From Pseudomonas parakoreensis (lineage in GTDB: Bacteria; Pseudomonadota; Gammaproteobacteria; Pseudomonadales; Pseudomonadaceae), in the NCBI RefSeq assembly GCF_021602155.1, contig NZ_BQHY01000001.1, positions 186,001 to 250,000 on the forward strand: a stretch of DNA of 64,000 nucleotides. The letters run 5' to 3'. A model generated the notes under the pieces. That model saw only the letters and a program-made list of their open reading frames with translations, did not search any database and was not told the DNA's origin. The position numbers and the translations under genes are program-made. Shown here one piece after another: positions 38,899 through 47,670 of this stretch; the first letter of the stretch is position 1; each line of letters opens with the position of its first letter.

Positions 38899-39707
38899 GC
38901 GTAGCGACCCTGCACGAACTGCATCGCCCGCTGGGCAGCACCGGCCTGCTGGTGTCCCCGCTGGGCCTGGGCACAGTCAAACTGGGCCGCGACCAGGGCG
39001 TGAAATACCCCAACGGCTTCCAGATCCCCGACGATGACGCGGCACGCTTGCTGCTCAATCAGGCCAAAGGTTTGGGCATCAACCTGATCGACACGGCTCC
39101 GGCTTATGGCCGCAGCGAAGAACGCCTCGGCCCGTTGCTGCGCGGCCAGCGACAGGACTGGGTGATCGTCAGCAAGGTCGGTGAAGAGTTTGCCGACGGC
39201 CTGTCGCGCCATGACTTCAGTGCGGCGCATACACGGATGTCGGTCGAGCGCAGCCTGCAACGTCTTGAAACCGACTTTATCGACCTGGTGCTGGTGCACT
39301 CCGACGGCAACGACCTGGCGATCCTTGAGCACGAAGAGGTCTACGCTACCCTTGCCGCACTCAAGGCCGAGGGCAAGATTCGCGGGTTCGGTTTCTCCGG
39401 CAAAACCGTCGAAGGCGGACTCAAGGCCCTGGAGCAAGGGGACTGCGCGATGGTCACCTACAATCTGAACGAACAGAACGAGAAGGCAGTCATTGACTAT
39501 GCTGCTGCCCACGGCAAAGCCATTCTGGTGAAGAAGGCGCTGGCCAGCGGCCATGTGTGTCTGAGCCCCGGCGTGGACCCGGTACGCGCCAGCTTCGAGC
39601 TGTTGTTCCAACAGCCCGGCGTGGCCAGTGCTATTGTCGGAACGATCAATCCGCTGCACCTCGCCCATAACGTTGCGACCGTTGCCCAGGTCCTTCGTGG
39701 TCACTGA
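38895..39707 (+). CDS. Aldo/keto reductase
   Basis: This is a 270-residue NAD(P)H-dependent reductase with a TIM-barrel fold. The catalytic tetrad is visible as D and Y in LIDTAPAYGRS, K in IVSKVGE and H in LVLVHSD. Start ATG 38895 overlaps the oxidoreductase stop. The substrate is unknown. Confidence 0.9.
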   Translation: MSVATLHELHRPLGSTGLLVSPLGLGTVKLGRDQGVKYPNGFQIPDDDAARLLLNQAKGLGINLIDTAPAYGRSEERLGPLLRGQRQDWVIVSKVGEEFADGLSRHDFSAAHTRMSVERSLQRLETDFIDLVLVHSDGNDLAILEHEEVYATLAALKAEGKIRGFGFSGKTVEGGLKALEQGDCAMVTYNLNEQNEKAVIDYAAAHGKAILVKKALASGHVCLSPGVDPVRASFELLFQQPGVASAIVGTINPLHLAHNVATVAQVLRGH

Positions 39708-39738
39708 CGCCGCCTCGCGGCCTTAAGCAGGAGCCGAC

Positions 39739-40707
39739 ATGCCGCGCACGCTCATCAGAAAGAACCCGAGCAACTTCAAGACACTGCCGCTGTTCGTCGA
39801 GGCCACGCCCGAAGGCCTGACCTATCAGAGCGTCGGCATGCCGCTGAATTTCGCCCAGACCTTGCAGCGGCGCAAACCGGTGAGCGTGGCGGATGCCGAG
39901 CGCTTCGCGGTGGAGCTGGCCAACCTCGGTGTCTCGGTGCGCCTGACCCTGCATTGGCAGAATCGCGACTACTGGGTGCTGGTGCGCCAGCGTCGGCAGG
40001 ATCGCGGCGACGTGGTGCTCAAGCTGATTTCCGGTTATGTGCCGGCCCATGAGCTGAACATCCCGCTGCACACCGCAATTCAAGAGATTGCCGAAGAGTG
40101 CCTGCTGGAAACCCCGGAGGGCTGGCTCGGCGGGCGATTCAACGACACGTGGCTGCCCGCGCCCTACTCGTCCGCCCTGCATTACCGCGAAGCGCTGCCG
40201 TTTCGCTTGACGCCGTTGTCCGGCTCGGCGCGGCCGGTGCGCTGCGCCAATCTGCAATTGCTCGAACGGCCCCGGGCCTATGTGCATTTGCCCACCGCGT
40301 CGCTGCAACTGATCTACGACCTGCGCCTGGAAGTGCCAAAAGAAGCCAAATCGCTGAGCCTGTTTCATGTCGATGAGCGGCTGGAGGGTGATCAACTGGT
40401 GGCGCGCCTGGACCGCAAGCGTCCGGATCTGTACCTGATGCCGTTGCAGGATGGCGAGCCGCTGGCCGAGCTGTACACCTTGAAGAAAGGCCTGCTGTCT
40501 CCGGCCGGCACGCGCGGTCTGTATCTGGCCGAAAGTTTTGCCAGACAGGATGGCTGGCTGGTGCGCGAGGAGCGGATTCGCTGGAAGGACTGGCTACGTC
40601 AACAAGGCCTGACGCCGCCGGAGAAACCCACGGGCCTGGCGCGGTTGCGCGGCAAGGCGAAGCAACTGTTGAAGAAGATCGTACCGCGCAAGAAAGTCAG
40701 TTCCTGA
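39739..40707 (+). CDS. Conserved hypothetical protein with degenerate Nudix-like motif (PA4993 type)
   Basis: This is a 322-residue soluble protein. Around residues 94-118, G-x5-E is followed 9 residues later by QEIAEECLL, close to a Nudix box (G-x5-E-x7-REUXEEXGU), but with a 2-residue insertion and with R and G replaced, so hydrolase activity is doubtful. Some databases name orthologues metal ABC transporter ATPase, but I see no Walker motifs, so that label looks wrong. The C-terminus is very basic (KQLLKKIVPRKK), suggesting nucleic acid or membrane contact. Function unknown. Confidence 0.75.
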   Translation: MPRTLIRKNPSNFKTLPLFVEATPEGLTYQSVGMPLNFAQTLQRRKPVSVADAERFAVELANLGVSVRLTLHWQNRDYWVLVRQRRQDRGDVVLKLISGYVPAHELNIPLHTAIQEIAEECLLETPEGWLGGRFNDTWLPAPYSSALHYREALPFRLTPLSGSARPVRCANLQLLERPRAYVHLPTASLQLIYDLRLEVPKEAKSLSLFHVDERLEGDQLVARLDRKRPDLYLMPLQDGEPLAELYTLKKGLLSPAGTRGLYLAESFARQDGWLVREERIRWKDWLRQQGLTPPEKPTGLARLRGKAKQLLKKIVPRKKVSS

Positions 40708-40711
40708 AACG

Positions 40712-40780
40712 CAAAAGATCGCCGCTTGCGGCAGCTCGCATTCCAATGCAGAAGCTGTCGCAGGCGGCGATCTTTTTAGC
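40712..40780. repeat. REP pair, family A, diverged
   Basis: Two inverted REP-like units in outward order (GATCGCCGCTTGCGGCAGCT and its partner) have several changes from the consensus, between the convergent hypothetical gene and hldE. Confidence 0.75.
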
Positions 40781-40785
40781 TTGAA

Positions 40786-42207
40786 TCAGTGACCGCGAAT
40801 TTTTTCCACGATCGCCGTGGTCGAGCTGTTTTCCACCAGCCCCAGCACTTTCACCGTGCCGCCGTAAGCTTTGACGATGTCGGCGCCGACCACTTGGTCG
40901 ATACCGTAATCCCCCCCCTTGACCAACACATCCGGTTTGACTTCGCGCAGCAGGTTTTCCGGGGTGCCTTCCGGGAAGCTGATCACCCAGTCCACCGCGC
41001 CGAGGCCTGCGAGGACCGCCATGCGTCGGTCGACACTGTTGATCGGACGCCCCGGCCCCTTCAGACGGCTGACCGAGGCGTCATCGTTGATCGCCACGAT
41101 CAGACGGTCGCCCTGGGCACGCGCCTGCTCAAGGTAAGTCACGTGCCCGGCATGCAGAATATCAAAGCAGCCATTGGTGAAGACTATGCGCTCGTTATGC
41201 GCGCGAGCATCGGCCACTGCCAGTACCAGTTGCTCCAGCCCCAGAACACCGCGCTCCGAACCTTCTTCACGCTGGATCGCGCGACGCAGTTCCGGAGCGC
41301 TGATCGCTGCAGTACCGAGCTTGCCGACCACAATACCGGCGGCCAGGTTGGCCAGTGCCACCGCGTGCGGCAGTTCTTCACCGGCAGCAATTGCCGCTGC
41401 GAGGGTGGAAATCACCGTGTCACCGGCACCGGTCACATCGAACACTTCACGGGCACGGGCCGGCAGGTGCAACGCCGGATGCTCCGGACGCAGCAGGGTC
41501 ATGCCGTGTTCGCCACGGGTGACCAGCAGCGCGCCGAGTTCGAGATCATGCATCAGGGCAGCGCCCTTGCTCACCAGCTCGTGCTCATCGGCGCAACCAC
41601 CGACGATGGCTTCGAATTCGCTGAGGTTCGGCGTGATCAGACTGGCGCCACGGTAGATCGAAAAATCCTTGCCCTTGGGATCGGCCAGCACCGGAATGCC
41701 TTTGGCCCGGGCCGCCTGAATCAAGGCCTGATGGTTTTTCAATGCACCTTTGCCGTAGTCCGACAGCACCAGCACCTTGATCCCTTCGAGCAGATCATCG
41801 ACCTGCGAGGCCAGGGCCAGCGCATCGGTGGCAAACGGTTCTTCGAAGTCGATACGCAGCAATTGCTGGTGCCGGCTCATGACCCGCAGTTTGACGATGG
41901 TCGGCTGATGCGCGATGCGCTGGAACAGGGCACGCACGCCAGCGCCCTTGAGACTGTTGCTCAGGCTGTCGGCAGCTTCGTCATCACCGGTCACACCGAC
42001 CAGCGACGCCGGCGCACCGAGCGCGGCAATGTTCAAGGCAACGTTGGCAGCACCGCCCGGACGGTCTTCGATTTGCTCGACTTTTACGACCGGAACCGGT
42101 GCCTCAGGGGAAATCCGTGAGGTTCCACCATGCCAGTAACGGTCGAGCATGACATCGCCGACCACCAAGACTGGGGCTTGATCGAATCGCGGCATGGACA
42201 ACTTCAT
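40786..42207 (-). CDS. hldE: Bifunctional heptose 7-phosphate kinase / heptose 1-phosphate adenylyltransferase HldE
   Basis: HldE makes ADP-heptose for the LPS inner core. Of its 473 residues, the N-terminal half is a ribokinase-type sugar kinase (GGAANVALN, VTGAGDTVIS) and the C-terminal part a nucleotidyltransferase with the HAGH motif in FTNGCFDILHAGHV. ATG 42207 fits; the frame extends to 42225. Confidence 0.96.
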   Translation of the reverse strand: MKLSMPRFDQAPVLVVGDVMLDRYWHGGTSRISPEAPVPVVKVEQIEDRPGGAANVALNIAALGAPASLVGVTGDDEAADSLSNSLKGAGVRALFQRIAHQPTIVKLRVMSRHQQLLRIDFEEPFATDALALASQVDDLLEGIKVLVLSDYGKGALKNHQALIQAARAKGIPVLADPKGKDFSIYRGASLITPNLSEFEAIVGGCADEHELVSKGAALMHDLELGALLVTRGEHGMTLLRPEHPALHLPARAREVFDVTGAGDTVISTLAAAIAAGEELPHAVALANLAAGIVVGKLGTAAISAPELRRAIQREEGSERGVLGLEQLVLAVADARAHNERIVFTNGCFDILHAGHVTYLEQARAQGDRLIVAINDDASVSRLKGPGRPINSVDRRMAVLAGLGAVDWVISFPEGTPENLLREVKPDVLVKGGDYGIDQVVGADIVKAYGGTVKVLGLVENSSTTAIVEKIRGH

Positions 42208-42309
42208 GGAGCAACCCACATACAAAATGAACAGGGCCGCGATATTAACACAGGGTTGGCGCAGGCTTGAGTGCAGCCTGCAACAGGATGAAACAGTCCG
42301 TTACTTTGC

Positions 42310-42921
42310 TCATTTTTTGAGCACCAGCGCCGCCAGTTGCTCACAGGATTCGGACAACTCCAGCGCCTCGGTGTCGATCTGCCACTCGGCTGCCAATGGC
42401 GCTTCGTAAGGGCTGTCCACGCCCGTAAAGTGCTTGATCCTTCCTTCCCGCACGGCCTGATACAACCCTTTCGGATCGCGACGGGCGCAGACTTCGAGCG
42501 AAGTGCTGACGTGCACTTCGATGAAATCACCTTGGGCAAACAACCTGCGCGCAGCGTCGCGTTCGGCGCGAAACGGCGAAATGGCCGCAACGATCACTAT
42601 CAGCCCGGCGTCGACCATCAACCGTGCTACCTCGGCCATGCGCCGAGTATTTTCCCGGCGGCAGGCGTTGCTCATGCCCAGGTCGCGACACAGGCCATTG
42701 CGCACATTGTCCCCATCGAGCAGAAAGGTGTGCAGACCCGACCCATGCAGGTGCAGTTCGAGGGCATTGGCCAAGGTTGACTTACCGGCGCCGGAAAATC
42801 CGGTCAGCCACAGGCAGCGTGGGCGTTGCGCCTTGAGCGCTGCACGGGCCCGATGTGATAACGCCAGACCGTAAGGCCGAATGGCCGGGGCTTGCATCGG
42901 CATTGACAGGAACTCATTCAT
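42310..42921 (-). CDS. cysC: Adenylylsulfate (APS) kinase CysC
   Basis: This kinase makes PAPS, the activated sulfate donor. Of its 203 residues, Walker A is TGFSGAGKST (about 36-45) and the APS-binding block DGDNVRNGLCRDLG follows. It overlaps the sulfotransferase by 8 bp, so the pair is coupled and the PAPS is likely used for sulfating a surface sugar rather than for cysteine synthesis. Start ATG 42921; later in-frame ATGs at 42903 and 42897 are alternatives. Confidence 0.93.
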   Translation of the reverse strand: MNEFLSMPMQAPAIRPYGLALSHRARAALKAQRPRCLWLTGFSGAGKSTLANALELHLHGSGLHTFLLDGDNVRNGLCRDLGMSNACRRENTRRMAEVARLMVDAGLIVIVAAISPFRAERDAARRLFAQGDFIEVHVSTSLEVCARRDPKGLYQAVREGRIKHFTGVDSPYEAPLAAEWQIDTEALELSESCEQLAALVLKK

Positions 42922-43618
42922 AACCGAGCAACTCGTAATCACGCTGATAAACCCGACGCACCAGACGCCGGGTGCGCACCGTACAGAACTCCCGTGCCGG
43001 CATTGCTTGCCTTTCCCGCGAGCCGTTGACGTGAGGCAACTCGCCAGCCAGCCCCAACTGTTCGCAAACCAGACGAAAATCCCGCGCCAAGTGTTCCTGA
43101 TAACCGATGAAGTCCAGCGCCAGATGCCCCAGCGAATCGGTAAGAAAGTCGGTCTGTGCCGCAAAGTGCAATTGCCGGGCAACCGTTTCCGGATGCAGCC
43201 AGCGCGCGACAAAATCGTCGAAATCCCGGTACTGCCGCACCAACTGCTGCGCCGAATGGTCACGCGCGCTCAACTCGTTGCCACGCAAAAAGGCGTAGGC
43301 CGAATAGGTGCGCTCCAGCGGGTCGCGGACAAAAGCGAACTTGAAGGCGTTGGCGAACTGCTCGGGGAATTGCTCTTCGTACCAGTACAACGGCAAGTGC
43401 CCGGGACGCCAGCCGTCGAACAACGCCGTGCAAACGCTGCTGCCGGCACATTTCGGGACATGGATGAACAGGCAGGAGCGCTGCTGGAAGGGCTGGGGAA
43501 ACGTCAGGTTGGCCGACATCGACTTGTTCACCACCTGCCGATCGACCACCGACAGGCGCCCGAGCAGAAAGGCTCGCTGCGGCTTGGGCAGCAGTTTCCA
43601 GAGATAGCGTTGCAACAT
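42914..43618 (-). CDS. Sulfotransferase family 2 protein
   Basis: This is a 234-residue sulfotransferase with the two PAPS-binding motifs: HVPKCAGSS (5' phosphosulfate loop, about 53-61) and FVRDPLERTYSAY (3' phosphate site, about 97-109). It has no clear membrane anchor, so sulfation of a nucleotide- or lipid-linked sugar at the inner face of the membrane is likely. It is paired with cysC and sits between hldE and msbA, which are adjacent or nearly so in PAO1. It is probably an accessory insertion in the LPS locus. Confidence 0.88.
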   Translation of the reverse strand: MLQRYLWKLLPKPQRAFLLGRLSVVDRQVVNKSMSANLTFPQPFQQRSCLFIHVPKCAGSSVCTALFDGWRPGHLPLYWYEEQFPEQFANAFKFAFVRDPLERTYSAYAFLRGNELSARDHSAQQLVRQYRDFDDFVARWLHPETVARQLHFAAQTDFLTDSLGHLALDFIGYQEHLARDFRLVCEQLGLAGELPHVNGSRERQAMPAREFCTVRTRRLVRRVYQRDYELLGYE

Positions 43619-43745
43619 GAAAGCACCCGCGCGACGGGGATAGCCCCCTCGATGAAAGTCAGAGTTCGTTGGGGAACCTTAACAAGCGCGATGCCCGGAT
43701 TTATTCCGGTTTGGTCAAGAAGGGTAAAGGTCTGGATACAAACGA

Positions 43746-43838
43746 CTGTGGGAGCGAGCCTGCTCGCGATAGCGGGTGAACATGCGACACGGACGTCGTC
43801 TGTTGCAGTGCTTTCGCGAGCAGGCTCGCTCCCACAGG
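43746..43838. repeat. REP pair, family B
   Basis: Two inverted units with core GGGAGCGAGCCTGCTCGCG lie about 45 bp apart, directly after the msbA stop. Confidence 0.87.
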
Positions 43839-43851
43839 ACAGGGCCTGGAA

Positions 43852-45654
43852 TCAGGCGATATCTTCGGCCGGCGCATCCAGGCCCATGGCATTGAGGCGC
43901 GCGTAGTAACCATTTTGCGCCAGCAACTGATCATGGGTACCACGCTCGACAATCCGCCCCTGATCCATGACCAGAATCAGGTCGGCCTTCTCGATGGTCG
44001 ACAGACGGTGAGCGATCACCAGGGTGGTACGCCCCTTCATCACCTGATCCAGTGCCGCCTGAATGTGCCGTTCGGATTCGGTGTCGAGTGCCGAGGTGGC
44101 CTCGTCGAGAATCAGCAGCGGCGCGTTCTTGAGCAGCGCGCGGGCAATTGCCAGACGCTGGCGCTGGCCACCGGAGAGCAATACACCGTTCTCGCCGACC
44201 TGAGTGTCGAGGCCTTGCGGCAGTTGCGAAATGAAGTCCATCGCGTAGGCATCACGCGCGGCTTTCTCGATGTCTTCGCGGGGGGCACCGGCCAGATCGC
44301 CATAAGCGATGTTATTGGCCACGGTGTCGCTGAACAGAGTGACGTGCTGGGTCACCTGGGCGATATGACGGCGCAGGTTGAGCAGCTTGTACTGCTCGAT
44401 TTCCACGTCGTCGATAAGGATTTCGCCCTTGTCGTGGTGATAGAAGCGTGGAATCAGGTTGGCCAGCGTTGACTTGCCGCTGCCGGAACGGCCGACCAGC
44501 GCGACCATCTGTCCCGGCTGGACCGAGAAGCTGATGTCGTCGAGCACCTGACGCTCGGTGCCCGGGTAGGTGAAGCTCAGGTTGCGCACGTCCAGGCGAC
44601 CGCTCACCGAATCGCGTTCGACAGTGCCCGTATCGACTTCCGGCTCGACGTCCAGTTGTTCGAAAATGCTCTCGGCACCGGCCACGCCTTTCTGGATGGT
44701 CGAGCTGACTTCGGACAATTGACGGATCGGCTTGGGCAGCAGACCTGCCAGGGTGATGTAGGCGACCATGTCACCGGCCGAGGCGTCACCGCGCAGGAAC
44801 AGCACGAGGAACATCAGCACCGCCATGGCGGTGTAGATCACCAGTTGCAGCATCGGCGTGTAGATCGCGCCGGTACGGGTCATGCGCAGTTGCTTGTCGG
44901 TGTTGCTCTGGCTGGCGTTGAGGAAGCGTTGTTCTTCGTAAGCCTCGCCACCGAAGCTGCGCACCACGCGATAACCCTGGATGGTTTCCGAGGCCACATG
45001 CGTGACATCACCCATCGCCAGCTGGATCTTCTTGCTCTGCTTGCGGAATTTCTTGCTCGCGGTGCGCACCATCAAGGCGATGAGCGGCAGGATCGCGACC
45101 ATTACCAGTGTCAGCTTCCAGTTCATGAACAGCAGCGAGGCAAACAGGAAGATCACCGTCATCCCTTCACGGATTACGACCTTGATCGCATCTGTTGCCG
45201 CCCCCGTGACCATGGTCACGTTGAAGGTGATACGCGAAATCAGATGACCGGAGTTATGCTTGTCGAAATAGCGGTTGGGCAGCACCAACAGGTTGTTGAA
45301 CAACTGCACACGCAAGTCATGCACCAGCCCCAGGGAAACCTTGGCCAGGAAGTAGTTGCCCAGATAGGAGCCCAGCCCCTGCCACGCGGCGATCAGAATG
45401 ATCAGCAGCGGTACGGCCTGCAGCAGTTGCAGGTCACGCAGGTAAGGCACGGAGGGAAACAGCACCGCTTCAGGATTGGACAGGCCATCGACAAAGTACT
45501 TGAGGATGTAGCCGAGCATCGGCTGCGTCGAGGCGAAAATCAGAAAGCCGACGATGCTGATCAGGAACAGACTGATGTACGGCCGGACGTAGCCGAGCAG
45601 GCGGAAGTAGATTTTCAAGCTCGAAGGGCTTGCGGCGGGACTGGAGTCGGTCAT
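43852..45654 (-). CDS. msbA: Lipid A export ATP-binding/permease MsbA
   Basis: MsbA is the homodimeric ABC flippase that moves lipid A-core across the inner membrane. The 600 residues have six membrane segments (about 20-300), then an ATPase domain with Walker A GRSGSGKST, signature LSGGQRQRLAIARAL, Walker B LLILDEATSALD and the H-loop VIAHRLSTI. Length is normal. It is divergent from the waaL fusion. Confidence 0.96.
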   Translation of the reverse strand: MTDSSPAASPSSLKIYFRLLGYVRPYISLFLISIVGFLIFASTQPMLGYILKYFVDGLSNPEAVLFPSVPYLRDLQLLQAVPLLIILIAAWQGLGSYLGNYFLAKVSLGLVHDLRVQLFNNLLVLPNRYFDKHNSGHLISRITFNVTMVTGAATDAIKVVIREGMTVIFLFASLLFMNWKLTLVMVAILPLIALMVRTASKKFRKQSKKIQLAMGDVTHVASETIQGYRVVRSFGGEAYEEQRFLNASQSNTDKQLRMTRTGAIYTPMLQLVIYTAMAVLMFLVLFLRGDASAGDMVAYITLAGLLPKPIRQLSEVSSTIQKGVAGAESIFEQLDVEPEVDTGTVERDSVSGRLDVRNLSFTYPGTERQVLDDISFSVQPGQMVALVGRSGSGKSTLANLIPRFYHHDKGEILIDDVEIEQYKLLNLRRHIAQVTQHVTLFSDTVANNIAYGDLAGAPREDIEKAARDAYAMDFISQLPQGLDTQVGENGVLLSGGQRQRLAIARALLKNAPLLILDEATSALDTESERHIQAALDQVMKGRTTLVIAHRLSTIEKADLILVMDQGRIVERGTHDQLLAQNGYYARLNAMGLDAPAEDIA

Positions 45655-45807
45655 ATCACGCGAAAGTCGATAAAAAGGACGCTGACTTTAGCACAGCTTC
45701 TTCAGGGTTCTGGCAATCGGCGAAAGGCTGTTATTGTTATGCACCTTTTCTGCATCAAATAGCCATCACTCGAATGGTCGATCAACCTCAGGAATGAATC
45801 TCACAGC

Positions 45808-47670
45808 ATGCAACTTCGCGGCTTCAGCGGTACGTCCAATCGAGTTTTCGATTTCATTAGCCTGTGGATACTCCCCACCGGTTATTTCCTGCTCCTGTGC
45901 GCGCTGTTCTTTTTGCCGGGTCGAAGCCTTCATCACAAGTTGTTCTACGGGCTGTTCAGCATTCCGACACTGATCGCACTGTGCCTGCGCCCGCGTGAGC
46001 TCAAGGAGCTGCTGCGCGAGCCGGTTTTCGTCGCGGTCCTGCTGTTCGCTGCATGGGCGTTGCTCAGTCTCGCCTGGGGGCCGGGCGGGGAGCCGCTCGG
46101 CGGAATGTTCAAGCCGCCACTGCATACCTTGCTGCTGTTTGCCGGCTGCTACCTGCTGGTGCGCTACCGCAGCGACATCCTGCAACCCTTGCTGTTCGGC
46201 GCAGCGCTGGTCGCCCTGATTGCTACCACCATTTTCCTGTTCATGTTCGCCCGGATTTATGAACCGGGGATGCGCCTGATTGGCGGCGGCGCCTTCGATA
46301 ACCCGCTGCTCAGCTCACACCTGTTCGGGTTCTTCAGCGCCTACTGGCTGAGTGTGACCATGACCTGCAAGCGCCGCCAGATGATGTGGCTCAGCGTCCC
46401 GGCGATGGCCGTCATGTTCATGGCGGTGATCGGCACCGGCTCCAGAACACCACTGGTGGCTCTGACCATGGCTGCGTTGTGGCTGTGTTTCATTTGCTGG
46501 AACCGACGCTCGGTAGGGTTACTGATCGCGCTGGTCCTGAGTGCCGCGACCGTTCTGACCCTGTTTGCGCAGATGATCATTGAACGTGGCGATTCCTACC
46601 GCCTGGAAATCTGGCAGAAAGTGCTGCACATGATTGCTGATCACCCCTGGATCGGCCATGGCTACAGCGCCAGCCTGGCTGTCGACCCCGGCAACGGTGT
46701 CAGTTTTCAGGAGCCGCACAGCTTTGTCCTGGGGGTTCTGTATTACGTCGGCATCATCGGCCTGCTGCCATGGCTGTTTTTCCTGCTATGGGGCCTGCTG
46801 AGCAGTTGGCGTCAGCGTGTACAGCCCATGCTGATCATTGCTTCGACCTGGCTGATATTCGGTATCGGCGCAGGCCTGACGGAAGGTGGCGGGATCATTT
46901 CGCGGCCCAAGGAACACTGGTTCCTGCTGTGGATCCCGCTGGCACTGATCGCGGCGCTGAGCATCAATCAACGCGCGCGTCGGCTGTTGACCCTGCCCGT
47001 GCAAAAGCTGTCGGTGACAGGCCTTGAGCAATTGAGCCGCGAAGCCCGGATCATCGAAGAAGACGGCCTGGGCCCGAAAGTCCTGTGCCTGAACGATGGC
47101 AGCTTCCTCAAACTGTTCCGTCGCCGCCGCTGGTACACCTCCGGCAGCTTCAACCCCTACTCCGAGCGGTTCGCAGTCAACAGCGAACAACTGCGCCAGA
47201 TGGGGATTCCCACCCCGCAAGTATTGAACGTTTACCGTCTCGAAGATGGCAGCAGTGCCGTGCATTACGCACCGTTGCCTGGCCACACCCTGCGTCAGGT
47301 GCTGCAGGGCATTACCGCCCCGGCGGTGCGTCAGGCGTTGATCGAACGCTTCGGCAAATTCATGGCGCAATTGCATGAGAAAGGCGTGTACTTCCGCTCG
47401 CTGCACCTGGGCAACGTACTGGTACTGGAAGATGGCGAGTTCGGCTTGATTGATCTGGCCGACCTGCGCATCTACCCGACCCCGCTCAGCCTTTCGATGC
47501 GTCAACGCAATTTGCGTCATATGCAACGTTACACTGTCGACAAACGCTGGCTGTTCGAGGATCACCTCGATGCCCTGCTCCAGGGATACGCTGTGACGGC
47601 GTCCAAATCCGCAGTTGAAAATCTGCACAGGCAAGTGCTGGCCGGCAACACCCCGGCCCGAGTTCAGTGA
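45808..47670 (+). CDS. waaL: WaaL-type O-antigen ligase fused to a kinase-like domain
   Basis: This is a 620-residue fusion. Residues 1-395 are a polytopic Wzy_C/WaaL ligase with about 12 membrane segments, a periplasmic loop with the conserved histidine region (EPHSFVLGV) and the ligase role of joining O-antigen to the lipid A-core. Residues 405-615 are a kinase-like fold in which the expected H-x-D-x4-N loop reads FRSLHLGN and the metal Asp appears in DLADLR, so the catalytic Asp may be missing. In PAO1 the kinase and waaL are, as I recall, separate genes. The start codon follows AGGAATG. Confidence 0.88.
   Translation: MQLRGFSGTSNRVFDFISLWILPTGYFLLLCALFFLPGRSLHHKLFYGLFSIPTLIALCLRPRELKELLREPVFVAVLLFAAWALLSLAWGPGGEPLGGMFKPPLHTLLLFAGCYLLVRYRSDILQPLLFGAALVALIATTIFLFMFARIYEPGMRLIGGGAFDNPLLSSHLFGFFSAYWLSVTMTCKRRQMMWLSVPAMAVMFMAVIGTGSRTPLVALTMAALWLCFICWNRRSVGLLIALVLSAATVLTLFAQMIIERGDSYRLEIWQKVLHMIADHPWIGHGYSASLAVDPGNGVSFQEPHSFVLGVLYYVGIIGLLPWLFFLLWGLLSSWRQRVQPMLIIASTWLIFGIGAGLTEGGGIISRPKEHWFLLWIPLALIAALSINQRARRLLTLPVQKLSVTGLEQLSREARIIEEDGLGPKVLCLNDGSFLKLFRRRRWYTSGSFNPYSERFAVNSEQLRQMGIPTPQVLNVYRLEDGSSAVHYAPLPGHTLRQVLQGITAPAVRQALIERFGKFMAQLHEKGVYFRSLHLGNVLVLEDGEFGLIDLADLRIYPTPLSLSMRQRNLRHMQRYTVDKRWLFEDHLDALLQGYAVTASKSAVENLHRQVLAGNTPARVQ

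Noticed and set aside
42922-43263. N-terminal extension of CysC to 43263
   Set aside because: The extension overlaps the sulfotransferase out of frame and carries no domain; the Walker A lies at a normal distance from ATG 42921.
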